The notes beneath the pieces are model-generated. The model saw only the letters and a program-made list of their open reading frames with translations. It was not told the DNA's origin and searched no databases. Shown here piece by piece: positions 37,335 through 45,955 of a stretch of 64,000 bases of DNA; position 1 is the first letter of the stretch, and each line of letters opens with the position of its first letter. Where the stretch lies: contig NZ_VDMC01000008.1 in assembly GCF_006346335.1 (NCBI RefSeq), positions 62,001-126,000 on the forward strand, in the 5' to 3' direction. Position numbers and translations under genes: made by a program. Source of the DNA: Aequorivita sinensis (lineage in GTDB: Bacteria > Bacteroidota > Bacteroidia > Flavobacteriales > Flavobacteriaceae).

Positions 37335-38477
37335 ATGAGCATTCAAATATTAGATAACGAGGTGTCGAACCTTATAGATTTAAATAATATAAAAAAGAAG
37401 AAAATAAATATTGCCATTTTCGGACATGGCAATGTTGGTCGCCATTTAATAGACCAAATCATATCCTCTAAGGAAGAAATATCTAGAAGGCGCGATTTAG
37501 ATTTGAATATTTTCGCAGTTGCAAATTCAAAAACAGTTTTGATTAAGCAAAAGGGTTTAAATGAAAACTGGTTGGAAGAAAAACAGGAATTTGGACAAAA
37601 ATTTTGCGTAGAGGATGTTACTTCCTTTGCAAAAAACCACAATCTTCAAAATCTGATTTTAGTTGATAACACGGCTGATGCTGAATTTGTGCATAATTAT
37701 GAAACCTTTGTTGTAAATGGTTTTCACTTGGTATCTTCAAATAAGATTGCCAATACTTTAAACTTGAAGTTTTACCAAAATCTTCGAAAAAAGTTAACTG
37801 CAAAAAAGCGTCATTATTTATATGAAACAAATGTTGGAGCTGGACTTCCATTGATAGATACCATCAAACTATTACATCTTTCAGGAGAAAATATCACTCG
37901 TATTCGAGGTGTGTTTTCTGGTTCCTTAAGTTATATATTCAACACGTTTTCAGAGTCTGATAGAACTTTTAGTTCAGTTTTAAGATCGGCAATTGATAAA
38001 GGATATACTGAGCCTGACCCGAGGGAAGACCTTTGTGGTAATGACGTTGGAAGGAAATTGCTTATCTTGGCGCGTGAATTGGATTTGCACAATGAATTGA
38101 AAGATATTACAATTCAGAATTTAATTCCTAAGGATTTACGGAACGTTTCAAAAGAAGAGTTTTTGGGAAGATTGAAAGAGTTGGATGTTCCGTTTCAAAT
38201 TAAAAAGAAAAACCAGTCCAAGGACTTTGTTTTTCGATATGTAGCAGATTTGCACGGCGATTTGTCTAAGGAAACGGGAGCTCTTTTAAATGTAAGTTTA
38301 GTAAGTGTTTCTAAAAATAGCATGTTAGGTGCTTTAAAAGGAAGCGATTCAATTTTTGAAATATACACAGAGAGTTACGGTGATAATCCAATTGTAATTC
38401 AAGGCGCCGGAGCTGGTGCAGCTGTTACTGCTCGTGGTGTTTTTGGAGATATTTTGAGAATAAGTGATAAAGATTAA
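37335..38477 (+). CDS. hom: homoserine dehydrogenase
   Basis: Reduces aspartate semialdehyde to homoserine, the entry step for MetX. The 380-aa protein has the NAD(P) fold INIAIFGHGNVGRHLIDQI, VSSNKIANT, the catalytic region YETNVGAGLPLIDTIK, and GVFSGSLSYIFNTF with GYTEPDPREDL, matching the homoserine dehydrogenase half of ThrA-type proteins. It has neither an aspartokinase domain nor a C-terminal ACT domain, so it should lack threonine feedback through ACT. Third gene under the SAM-I riboswitch. Confidence 0.92.
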   Translation: MSIQILDNEVSNLIDLNNIKKKKINIAIFGHGNVGRHLIDQIISSKEEISRRRDLDLNIFAVANSKTVLIKQKGLNENWLEEKQEFGQKFCVEDVTSFAKNHNLQNLILVDNTADAEFVHNYETFVVNGFHLVSSNKIANTLNLKFYQNLRKKLTAKKRHYLYETNVGAGLPLIDTIKLLHLSGENITRIRGVFSGSLSYIFNTFSESDRTFSSVLRSAIDKGYTEPDPREDLCGNDVGRKLLILARELDLHNELKDITIQNLIPKDLRNVSKEEFLGRLKELDVPFQIKKKNQSKDFVFRYVADLHGDLSKETGALLNVSLVSVSKNSMLGALKGSDSIFEIYTESYGDNPIVIQGAGAGAAVTARGVFGDILRISDKD

Positions 38478-38596
38478 AAAAAGATTTAAGACGGCTGCGT
38501 TGTAAGAAGCTAGACCTAAAACTAAAAACACAAAAATGGTACTAGGCGTTTTTTCTTACCGTTTTAAGCATTAGTAATAAAAGAAAACTTATAATT

Positions 38597-39031
38597 ATGA
38601 AAGTAAATTTAGAGCGTAAAAACGATAAGTTTTTATTTGAAGCAAAAGGAAATTCTGGAGTTCCGGTTTATATAGACAACAAAACAGATGAGGCTTCCAA
38701 AGGAGCTAGTCCTATGGAACTTTTATTAATGGGTGTTGGAGGATGTAGTGCCATTGATGTTATTTCAATATTAAAAAAACAAAGACAAGAAATTACTTCT
38801 TATAAAATGGAAGTAGAAGGTCAACGCGAAGAAGTTCGTGAGGCAAAACCATTTAAAGCTATTCACGTAACACTTTATTTGGAAGGTGATATTGATGAAG
38901 CTAAAGCAGTTCGCGCAGCAAAATTAAGCTTCGAGAAATATTGTTCAGTTTCAATAACTATGGAGGCTTCGGTAAAAGTGACTTATAGCATTGAGTTAAA
39001 TGGAAAGAATTTAAATATTCTAGAGGGTTAA
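38597..39031 (+). CDS. OsmC family protein
   Basis: A 144-aa OsmC/Ohr-fold protein. The ASPMELLLMGVGGCSAID segment holds the first redox Cys, and FEKYCSVSIT the second. Members reduce organic hydroperoxides, though many small OsmC proteins are uncharacterised. It lies 119 bases after hom, so it may belong to the methionine transcript or have its own promoter. Cytoplasmic. Confidence 0.88.
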   Translation: MKVNLERKNDKFLFEAKGNSGVPVYIDNKTDEASKGASPMELLLMGVGGCSAIDVISILKKQRQEITSYKMEVEGQREEVREAKPFKAIHVTLYLEGDIDEAKAVRAAKLSFEKYCSVSITMEASVKVTYSIELNGKNLNILEG

Positions 39032-39069
39032 GCTAAACTTGTATTAGGTTATATCTAATTTCCATTTAA

Positions 39070-40011
39070 ATGATTCCATCTCAGCGTGAAGTAGAAGAGG
39101 CTTATGAACGTGTGAAGCCATACGTTCACAATACACCTGTGTTAAAATCTTCTTTTTTAAATGAATTTTCAGGTGCTGAAATATATTTCAAATGTGAAAA
39201 TTTTCAGCGAATGGGTGCATTTAAAATGCGTGGTGCCGTAAACGCTATCCTTCAGCTTTCTGAAGCTCAGAGAAGGGCAGGAGTTGTAACGCATTCATCA
39301 GGAAATTTTGCACAAGCTTTGTCCTTAGCTGCAAAAAACTTGGGAGTTAAAGCATATATTGTAATGCCTAAAAACGCACCCCAAGTGAAAAAGGAGGCCG
39401 TTAAAGGTTATGGCGGAATCATCACAGAATCTGAATCAACACCAATGGCCAGAGAGCAGGAAGCGGAGAGGATTCAAAATGAAACTGCGGCAACTTTTAT
39501 CCATCCTTCAAACGATAAAAATGTAATCCTCGGGAATGCGACATCAGCTTTAGAATTGTTAAAAACGCATCCGAATTTAGATTATCTGTTTGCGCCAGTT
39601 GGGGGCGGAGGATTAATTGCAGGTGCTTCTGTTGCAGTAAAATATTTCGGAAAGAATTGTAAAACAATTGGTGGAGAACCTTTTGAAGTAGATGATGCTT
39701 TCCGAAGTCTTCAAACAGGAAAAATAGAGTCCAACAAAACCACAAACACCATCGCCGACGGACTTAAAACATCTCTTGGGGATGTTAATTTTCGTATTAT
39801 TAAAAATTTGGTTTCAGAAATAATCAGAGTTGAAGAAACCGAAATAAATTCAGCAATGAAACTCATTTGGGAGCGTTTAAAAATTGTTGTAGAACCTTCT
39901 AGTGCTGTGGCTTTAGCTGCTCTGCTTCGCGAGAGACAAAGATTTCAGAATAAGAAAATTGGAATTATTATTTCAGGGGGAAATGTGGATTTAAAAAATT
40001 TACCATTCTAA
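39070..40011 (+). CDS. PLP-dependent threonine/serine dehydratase
   Basis: A 313-aa fold-type II PLP enzyme. Lys52 in MGAFKMRGAVNA is the Schiff-base lysine, SSGNFAQA the carboxylate loop and PVGGGGLIAG the phosphate-binding loop. It lacks the C-terminal ACT-like regulatory domain of biosynthetic IlvA, so it resembles catabolic TdcB or serine racemase. These cannot be separated by eye, so no symbol is given. It follows the osmC-like gene by 38 bases. Confidence 0.87.
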   Translation: MIPSQREVEEAYERVKPYVHNTPVLKSSFLNEFSGAEIYFKCENFQRMGAFKMRGAVNAILQLSEAQRRAGVVTHSSGNFAQALSLAAKNLGVKAYIVMPKNAPQVKKEAVKGYGGIITESESTPMAREQEAERIQNETAATFIHPSNDKNVILGNATSALELLKTHPNLDYLFAPVGGGGLIAGASVAVKYFGKNCKTIGGEPFEVDDAFRSLQTGKIESNKTTNTIADGLKTSLGDVNFRIIKNLVSEIIRVEETEINSAMKLIWERLKIVVEPSSAVALAALLRERQRFQNKKIGIIISGGNVDLKNLPF

Positions 40012-40140
40012 ATTTTATTTCAAATTAATATTCTGTAAAAGCTTAGGGGTGAACGGTAAAGGTAGAAGCGAGAAAAAGAAAAGAAATGCTCTAATTCAAT
40101 GTTTATAGTTTAGTTTATCTTTATCGCCGATAAAAAAAAT

Positions 40141-41250
40141 ATGAAGCATTTTCTTTTAAAATTTACTGTTCTTTTAATTAGTCTTCCATTTTTTTCTCAA
40201 GAAAAAGAGTTGAAGCCTGTTTCCTTAGAAGCGGATTTTTTCTACGGAACTATTTTAGAACACAATTCCGATATTCAGCATGTAATTACGGGTCATCCCA
40301 CGGGTTTTATACTTTCTTTTAATCGAAAAACTTATGGTTTTAATGAATGGGAGCGTAGATATAACTATCCAGACTGGGGGTTTACGTTAGCGCATCAAAA
40401 TCTTCACAACGAATTTTTAGGCAAAGCTGTAGGTGTTTACGGCCATTTTAATTGGTATTTTTTAAACAGACATTTAATGTTACGTGTAGGACAAGGAGTT
40501 GCTTATGCCTCAGATCCTTTTAACCCCGATACAAACTATAACAACAGTGCCTACGGAAGCCATTTGCTAAGTTCAACTTTTTTGAAAGGAAATTTTGTGC
40601 GTGAAAATATTTGGAAAGGTCTAGGTTTCCACGCAGGTTTCACACTCATTCACTACAGTAATGCAAATTTAAAAGCACCTAATAATAGTACCAACACCTT
40701 TGCATTAAACGCAGGTTTGAGCTATCAATTAGATTACAAAGAATTTCCCAAGTATATTAAAAAAGAAGATTCCCTTAGTAGAACTTATGCCGAAAAATTC
40801 AAATATAACCTTGCTTTTAGAACTGGTATAAACGAAAGTGATGTAATAGGTTTAGGTCAGGAGCCTTTCTATGTAATTTCAGCATTCGTAGATAAAAGGA
40901 TTAATTATAAAAGCACCTTTACAGCAGGTGTTGATATTTACTTTTCAATGTTTTTAAAAGAATTGATTAAATATCGTTCAATAGCCTATCCTGAAGACGG
41001 CCTGTCTGGGGATGAAGATTATAAGCGTGTTGGGGCTTTTATTGGTCACGAATGGCGTTTTAATAAAGTTGCTTTTGTAAGTCAGTTAGGGTATTATGTT
41101 TACTGGCCTTATGAGTTTGAAAATAGGGTTTATAATCGATTAGGATTAAAACGATATTTCTTTGACGATAAGGTGTTTGCGGCAATAACATTGCACGCAC
41201 ATTGGGCAAAGGCCGAAGCTGTTGAATTTGGAATTGGGTATAGGCTTTAA
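40141..41250 (+). CDS. PagL-like lipid A deacylase (acyloxyacyl hydrolase family)
   Basis: A 369-aa outer-membrane beta-barrel esterase. Signal peptide to about residue 20 (ending PFFSQ). The catalytic segment FTLIHYSNANLKAPN holds the His-x-Ser dyad that PagL uses to remove an acyl chain from lipid A. The rest consists of alternating aromatic-bounded strands, ending in FGIGYRL. It is longer than Gram-negative PagL (~150-170 aa), as expected for the Bacteroidota form with extra strands. It may alter surface LPS. Eleven bases ahead of the GIN-domain lipoprotein gene. Confidence 0.82.
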   Translation: MKHFLLKFTVLLISLPFFSQEKELKPVSLEADFFYGTILEHNSDIQHVITGHPTGFILSFNRKTYGFNEWERRYNYPDWGFTLAHQNLHNEFLGKAVGVYGHFNWYFLNRHLMLRVGQGVAYASDPFNPDTNYNNSAYGSHLLSSTFLKGNFVRENIWKGLGFHAGFTLIHYSNANLKAPNNSTNTFALNAGLSYQLDYKEFPKYIKKEDSLSRTYAEKFKYNLAFRTGINESDVIGLGQEPFYVISAFVDKRINYKSTFTAGVDIYFSMFLKELIKYRSIAYPEDGLSGDEDYKRVGAFIGHEWRFNKVAFVSQLGYYVYWPYEFENRVYNRLGLKRYFFDDKVFAAITLHAHWAKAEAVEFGIGYRL

Positions 41251-41261
41251 GTACGAAAAAA

Positions 41262-42011
41262 ATGAAGAAAATAGCATATCTATTAATAGTGTTACTAACG
41301 GTTAGTTGCAATTCAGATTCTGGTTGGGACTGTATGCAAACCGCTGGAGATATAATACAAACTGAAGTTGGTGTTCCCGAGTTTACCAAAGTTCTAGTTG
41401 CTCAGCGAGCAAAACTTATCGTACAGCAAGGGGAAGAGCAAAAAGTTGTGGTGGAAACAGGTGAAAACTTGTTAAGCGATGTTGAGGTTTCAGTTGTGGA
41501 TGGTGTGCTCAAAATTTATAATCACAATTCCTGTAATCTAGTTCGAGATTACGGCCTGACAAAAATATTTGTAACCTCTCCAAATCTTACTGAAATTCGC
41601 AGTAGTACGGGGTATTTAACTGAGAGCATTGGTGTTTTGAGATATCCCAAATTGAGTTTGCTTTCGGAAGATTTTGGGATGGAAGATGAGTATCATACGA
41701 ATGGCGATTTTAAAATTAATCTAGAGGTAGAAAACCTAACAGTTTCGGCAAATGGGCTTTCTAAGTTTTACTTAAGTGGAAAAGCTACAAATGCTAGTTT
41801 TGGATTATATGCTAGTGATTGTAGAATTTATTCAGAAGACTTAGTAGTTCAAAATTTAAATGTATATCACCGAAGTACGGGACCGATGGTGGTAAACCCT
41901 CAACAATCAATTAAAGGAAAAATTGTCGGTTTAGGCGATATTATATCTAAAAATAAACCTCCTGTAGTGGAAGTTGAAGAGTTATATCGTGGTAGACTTA
42001 TTTTTGAGTAG
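41262..42011 (+). CDS. head GIN-domain lipoprotein (DUF2807)
   Basis: A 249-aa lipoprotein: MKKIAYLLIVLLTVSC gives lipobox Cys16. The mature protein is a repeated beta structure (VEVSVVDGVLKIYNHNSC, NLTEIRSSTGYLTE, NLTVSANGLSKFYLSGKA, NLNVYHRSTGPMVV) like the auto-transporter-like DUF2807 domain. Role unknown. Its 3' end overlaps that of gldA on the other strand by 14 bases. Confidence 0.82.
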   Translation: MKKIAYLLIVLLTVSCNSDSGWDCMQTAGDIIQTEVGVPEFTKVLVAQRAKLIVQQGEEQKVVVETGENLLSDVEVSVVDGVLKIYNHNSCNLVRDYGLTKIFVTSPNLTEIRSSTGYLTESIGVLRYPKLSLLSEDFGMEDEYHTNGDFKINLEVENLTVSANGLSKFYLSGKATNASFGLYASDCRIYSEDLVVQNLNVYHRSTGPMVVNPQQSIKGKIVGLGDIISKNKPPVVEVEELYRGRLIFE

Positions 42012-42897
42012 TAAGTTCGGTAAACAGCTTTTCTAAGGTTGTGTTTTTCTGATGCAGTTGAAGGATTTTTAAGCCATTGTCGTGCGCAAAATCAAAAACT
42101 TTTCCTCGCATATCTTGTTCGGTATTGAAGTATAGCTGATATACAAAACCTATAGAGTTCTCAACCTTATCAATTTTGGGAAGTTGTTGTAAGGCAACAT
42201 CTTCAACACGATAGTCGAATTCTACTTCAATAATTTGTTGCTTGTTCTTTTTAAGGTCGGCGAGTTTCTTGTCTAAAACAATTTCTCCTTTATTTATAAT
42301 AATCACACGGTCGCAAATAGCTTCCACTTCCTGCATAATATGGGTAGAAAGCAGCACTGTTTTATGTTCTCCAACGTTTTTAATTAGCTGACGTATTTCA
42401 ATCAACTGGTTAGGGTCTAAACCGGTTGTAGGTTCGTCAAGTATTAAAACATCTGGATCGTGAAGCAGTGCATTTGCTAATCCAACACGTTGTCTGTATC
42501 CTTTTGAAAGTTGTCCAATTTTTTTATTTGCTTCAGGGGTAAGCCCGGTTTTTTCAATAACACTTTCAACTTGAGATTTTGGAATATTATATATACCTGC
42601 ATTAAAAAGAAGGTATTCCCTAACGTACATATCTAAATAAAGAGGGTTGTGCTCAGGCAAGTATCCTACACTCTTTTTAACCGAAATATCGTCTTTAGAT
42701 ACTTCAAAATCATTTACAATTGCAACACCTTCCGAAGCAGGAAGATAGGTGGTTAAAATCTTCATCATTGTAGATTTTCCAGCACCATTAGGGCCAAGAA
42801 AACCAACAATTTCACCTTTTTCTACTGAAAATGTAACATTGTTCAGCGCTTTTTGTTCGCCGTAGGTTTTGGTTATATTTTCTACTTTAATAGACAT
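41998..42897 (-). CDS. gldA: gliding-motility ABC transporter ATPase GldA
   Basis: ATP-binding subunit of the ABC transporter that works with GldF and GldG in flavobacterial gliding. The 299-aa protein has Walker A GPNGAGKST, the Q-loop region, signature LSKGYRQRVGLANALL, Walker B VLILDEPTTGLDPNQ, and an H-loop His in STHIMQEVEAICD. Length and sequence fit GldA. Related ABC-2 type exporters cannot be excluded, as gldF/gldG are not adjacent here. It is read from its own promoter and its 3' end overlaps the GIN gene. Confidence 0.88.
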   Translation of the reverse strand: MSIKVENITKTYGEQKALNNVTFSVEKGEIVGFLGPNGAGKSTMMKILTTYLPASEGVAIVNDFEVSKDDISVKKSVGYLPEHNPLYLDMYVREYLLFNAGIYNIPKSQVESVIEKTGLTPEANKKIGQLSKGYRQRVGLANALLHDPDVLILDEPTTGLDPNQLIEIRQLIKNVGEHKTVLLSTHIMQEVEAICDRVIIINKGEIVLDKKLADLKKNKQQIIEVEFDYRVEDVALQQLPKIDKVENSIGFVYQLYFNTEQDMRGKVFDFAHDNGLKILQLHQKNTTLEKLFTELTTQK

Positions 42898-42913
42898 ATT
42901 GAAATAAGTTGAG

Positions 42914-42921
42914 CAAAGTTA
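42914..42921 (-). promoter_or_regulatory. gldA promoter -7 element TAACTTTG
   Basis: Perfect TAnnTTTG on the minus strand, 17 bases before the gldA ATG. The predicted leader is only about 10 bases. Confidence 0.55.
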
Positions 42922-43015
42922 CACAATGAACGCATTTAAACTTTTTAGATTGTAGAAATTTTCAAAGAGTTTAATAAAATGGCAAATTAAGACTTTTTAA
43001 CAATACATAAATGTT

Positions 43016-43023
43016 TATCTTAG
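43016..43023 (+). promoter_or_regulatory. weak promoter -7 element TATCTTAG
   Basis: One mismatch to TAnnTTTG, 18 bases before the leader-peptide ATG at 43041. It is the best candidate for the start of the attenuator transcript. Confidence 0.35.
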
Positions 43024-43040
43024 CACAATATTATTACAAG

Positions 43041-43094
43041 ATGAATACGATTTTTAACTTCAATAACCTTTGGCAATTCTATTTTATAAAATAG
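43041..43094 (+). CDS. aromatic amino-acid leader peptide
   Basis: A 17-codon frame, MNTIFNFNNLWQFYFIK then TAG. Six of 17 residues are aromatic (Phe 5, 7, 13, 15; Trp 11; Tyr 14). It lies 42 bases ahead of a strong intrinsic terminator and upstream of the DAHP synthase/chorismate mutase gene. The last codons sit in a perfect 16-base palindrome (43079-43094, CTATTTTATAAAATAG), which could be a pause hairpin. All of this fits a ribosome-stalling leader for attenuation. Confidence 0.7.
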   Translation: MNTIFNFNNLWQFYFIK

Positions 43095-43097
43095 GAG

Positions 43098-43102
43098 CGG
43101 GA
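43098..43102 (+). promoter_or_regulatory. possible antiterminator segment CGGGA
   Basis: CGGGA, 4-8 bases past the leader stop codon, is complementary to TCCCG (43140-43144) in the 5' arm of the terminator. A ribosome on the leader stop would cover it. A ribosome stalled on the earlier aromatic codons would leave it free to pair. Confidence 0.45.
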
Positions 43103-43135
43103 TGGTTGTGTAGTTAATTGTATTATAAAACATTT

Positions 43136-43166
43136 AAAGTCCCGGAAAATTTCTGGGACTTTTTTT
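43136..43166 (+). terminator. attenuator terminator before DAHP synthase gene
   Basis: AAAGTCCCGG pairs with TTGGGACTTT-type sequence (arms 43136-43148 and 43150-43162, one G-U pair) and is followed by a run of T. It lies between the leader peptide and a gene on the same strand rather than after a full gene, as expected of an attenuator. Confidence 0.85.
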
Positions 43167-43309
43167 GTTTAAAAGAAATAATAACAGTTTAATATCAAGA
43201 TAACTAATATTATAGGTGGCTAATTATCTTTAAAACATTGTAATGTGTTTACTTTGCAAATGTTTTGTTTGGAGGTACAAAAACCCTATTAGAATTTAAA
43301 GTTTAGTAT

Positions 43310-44392
43310 ATGGAAAACACTAAATCATTGCGCAATTGGTTGAGCGCTATGGAGCTCTCTCATCCTTTGGTGATTGCAGGACCTTGTAGTGCAGAAACAG
43401 AAGAACAAGTTTTGAAAATAGCGCATCAGTTAAAACAAACTGACGCCACGGTATTACGTGCAGGAATTTGGAAGCCTCGTACAAGACCTGGAAACTTTGA
43501 AGGCGTTGGCGCTTTAGGATTAAAGTGGCTTCAAAAGGCAAAACAAGAAACAGGTTTAATAACTGCTACCGAGGTAGCAAATGCCAATCACGTAGATCTA
43601 GCGTTAAAACACGATGTAGATATACTTTGGGTAGGAGCAAGAACAACTGTTTCACCTTTTATTGTTCAGGAAATTGCTGATGCTTTAAAAGGAACCGATA
43701 AAATTGTTTTGGTAAAGAATCCCGTTAACCCAGACTTAGCCTTATGGTTAGGCGCTGTTGAGCGATTTTACGCATCAGACGTAAAGAAACTTGGGGTAAT
43801 TCATCGTGGATTTTCAACTTATGAGAAAACTCGCTATAGAAACAATCCCGAATGGCAAATCCCTATTGACCTTCAAAATAAATTTCCAGATTTACCCTTA
43901 ATATTAGATCCTTCGCATATTGCAGGACGAAGGGATATCATTTTTGAACTTTGCCAAACAGCTTTAGATTTAAACTACGATGGCTTAATGGTTGAAACGC
44001 ATTACGACCCTGATAATGCTTGGAGTGATGCTGCACAACAGATTACGCCAGCAACCTTAGATAAGATGACGGTCGATCTTAGAATTCGAAAACAAGAAGG
44101 TGATGCCGTTGAGTTTAACAACAAGCTAGCAACACTACGTACACAAATAGATGTAATAGACCGTCAATTAATCGATTCTCTAGGGAATCGTATGAGAATT
44201 GCCGATAAAATTGGCTTGTTGAAAAAGAAAAACAATGTAGCCATTCTGCAAACAAAGCGATGGAATGAGATTTTAGGAAAAATGATTTTAGAAGGAGAAG
44301 AAAACAACCTTAGTGAAGAATTTATTTTAAAAATATATAAAGCTATTCATCAAGAATCTATTAACCATCAGAAAAAGGTGATTAATGAATAG
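43310..44392 (+). CDS. bifunctional DAHP synthase / chorismate mutase
   Basis: Joins the first step of the shikimate pathway (DAHP from PEP and erythrose-4-phosphate) with chorismate-to-prephenate conversion. In 360 aa, residues 1-260 are a type I-beta (KDO8PS-like) DAHP synthase: VIAGPCSAETEEQ, RAGIWKPRTRPGNFEG, GARTT, VKNPVNPD, IHRGFS, LDPSHIAGRR. Residues 270-350 are an AroQ chorismate mutase: LRTQIDVIDRQLIDSLGNR and IGLLKKKN. The 5' leader has an aromatic-rich peptide and terminator, indicating attenuation by aromatic amino acids. Confidence 0.94.
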   Translation: MENTKSLRNWLSAMELSHPLVIAGPCSAETEEQVLKIAHQLKQTDATVLRAGIWKPRTRPGNFEGVGALGLKWLQKAKQETGLITATEVANANHVDLALKHDVDILWVGARTTVSPFIVQEIADALKGTDKIVLVKNPVNPDLALWLGAVERFYASDVKKLGVIHRGFSTYEKTRYRNNPEWQIPIDLQNKFPDLPLILDPSHIAGRRDIIFELCQTALDLNYDGLMVETHYDPDNAWSDAAQQITPATLDKMTVDLRIRKQEGDAVEFNNKLATLRTQIDVIDRQLIDSLGNRMRIADKIGLLKKKNNVAILQTKRWNEILGKMILEGEENNLSEEFILKIYKAIHQESINHQKKVINE

Positions 44393-44457
44393 AGTCGTAA
44401 AAATTATTGAGTATTTTCGTAAATCTTGAATACTAAACATTGAATCAATGAATTATA

Positions 44458-45411
44458 ATGAAAGGCATAGTTTATAAATCTACCGGAAGTTGGTATTCTG
44501 TTAAGGCAGAAGATGGTACTTTTTACGATTGTCGTATTAAAGGGAAATTTCGCATTGGCGGGATAAAAAGCACAAACCCTGTAGCGGTAGGCGATCACGT
44601 ATTGTTTGATGTGGATAACAAAGGAGATGAAACGGTAGGTGTGATAAAGCATATTGAAGAGCGTGAAAACTATATCATTCGTAAATCGGTTAACCTTTCA
44701 AAGCAAACACACATTATTGCATCAAATATCGATGTTGCGTTTTTACTAATAACCCTTAACAACCCACCAACGTTTACCACTTTTATAGATCGATTTTTAG
44801 TTACGGCAGAAGCTTATCATATTAACGCTGTACTTCTTTTTAATAAAGTTGATACGTACAACGAAGACGAATTGCTTGAAATAAAATACCTAGCAGCAGT
44901 ATATCGAAATATTGGTTACGAATGTATTGGTATTTCAGCCACTACAGGCAAGAATATCGATAAGGTAAAAGCCATAATGAAAGACAAGGTAACAATGTTT
45001 TCAGGGCATAGTGGTGTTGGGAAGTCTACTTTGGTAAATGCAATTGAGCCTGGATTAGATTTAAAAACTTCAAAAATTTCTGAACAGCACTTACAAGGAC
45101 AACATACTACAACTTTTGCTGAAATGTTCGACCTTTCTTTTGGCGGGCAGATTATTGATACTCCCGGCATTAAAGGCTTTGGTGTGGTAGAAATTGATAA
45201 AGAAGAATTAGGAGACTACTTTCCCGAGTTTTTTGAATTAAAAGAGCATTGCAAGTTTAACAACTGTCTTCACTTAGAAGAACCCCATTGTGCTGTAAAA
45301 GAGGCATTAGAAACAGAGGAAATAGCCTGGTCTCGATATAAAAGTTATCTGCAAATTTTAGAAGGCGAAGAAGAACACTTCCGAAAAGATATTTATAACA
45401 ACGAAAAGTAA
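44458..45411 (+). CDS. rsgA: ribosome biogenesis GTPase RsgA
   Basis: Late 30S assembly GTPase. The 317-aa protein shows the circularly permuted order typical of RsgA/YjeQ: an N-terminal OB fold, the G4 motif NKVD first, then P-loop GHSGVGKSTLVNAI and G3 DTPGIKGFG, then a C-terminal zinc finger (CKFNNCLHLEEPHC). It lies 65 bases after the DAHP synthase gene and 30 before dtd, so the three may be co-transcribed. Confidence 0.96.
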   Translation: MKGIVYKSTGSWYSVKAEDGTFYDCRIKGKFRIGGIKSTNPVAVGDHVLFDVDNKGDETVGVIKHIEERENYIIRKSVNLSKQTHIIASNIDVAFLLITLNNPPTFTTFIDRFLVTAEAYHINAVLLFNKVDTYNEDELLEIKYLAAVYRNIGYECIGISATTGKNIDKVKAIMKDKVTMFSGHSGVGKSTLVNAIEPGLDLKTSKISEQHLQGQHTTTFAEMFDLSFGGQIIDTPGIKGFGVVEIDKEELGDYFPEFFELKEHCKFNNCLHLEEPHCAVKEALETEEIAWSRYKSYLQILEGEEEHFRKDIYNNEK

Positions 45412-45441
45412 ATATTCAATTACAAAAAGTATTAAATCATA

Positions 45442-45894
45442 ATGCGTGCATTAATTCAAAGGGTTAAAAAAGCATCAGTTACCATTGAAGGAAAAATTTA
45501 TTCTGAAATCAATCAAGGTTTGCTTATTTTAATAGGAATAGAAGCTGAGGATACTCAAGAAGACATAGATTGGTTGGCTGGTAAAATAGCTAAAATGAGG
45601 ATTTTTTCGGATGAAAACGACGCTATGAATCTCTCTGTGCAAGATGTTGAAGGTGAGTGTTTAGTAGTAAGCCAATTTACACTTCACGCAAGTACAAAAA
45701 AAGGAAACCGCCCATCGTTTATAAAAGCAGCTAGGCCCGAAATTGCAATTCCCCTGTATGAAGAATTTATTCTGCAGTTAGAAAATATCACTAATAAGAG
45801 TGTTAAAACTGGAAGTTTCGGCGCGATGATGGATATTTGTTTAATAAACGACGGGCCTGTTACAATTTGGATTGATTCAAAAAACAGAGAATAA
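45442..45894 (+). CDS. dtd: D-aminoacyl-tRNA deacylase
   Basis: Removes D-amino acids from mischarged tRNA (150 aa, the usual length). The N-terminus MRALIQRVKKASVTIEGK, the SQFTLHAST motif and the closing DGPVTIW-type sequence (NDGPVTIWID) with the Gly-cis-Pro loop are all present. It follows rsgA by 30 bases. Confidence 0.95.
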   Translation: MRALIQRVKKASVTIEGKIYSEINQGLLILIGIEAEDTQEDIDWLAGKIAKMRIFSDENDAMNLSVQDVEGECLVVSQFTLHASTKKGNRPSFIKAARPEIAIPLYEEFILQLENITNKSVKTGSFGAMMDICLINDGPVTIWIDSKNRE

Positions 45895-45955
45895 TTCCTT
45901 TAACCTTTTTTTAACTTTTATAAGTTTCATATATTGGTCCGCTGTAAAGCCGATT

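Noticed and set aside
45872-45955. Longer start of the first DUF3857 gene, overlapping dtd
   Set aside because: It would hide the signal peptide that begins at 45956.
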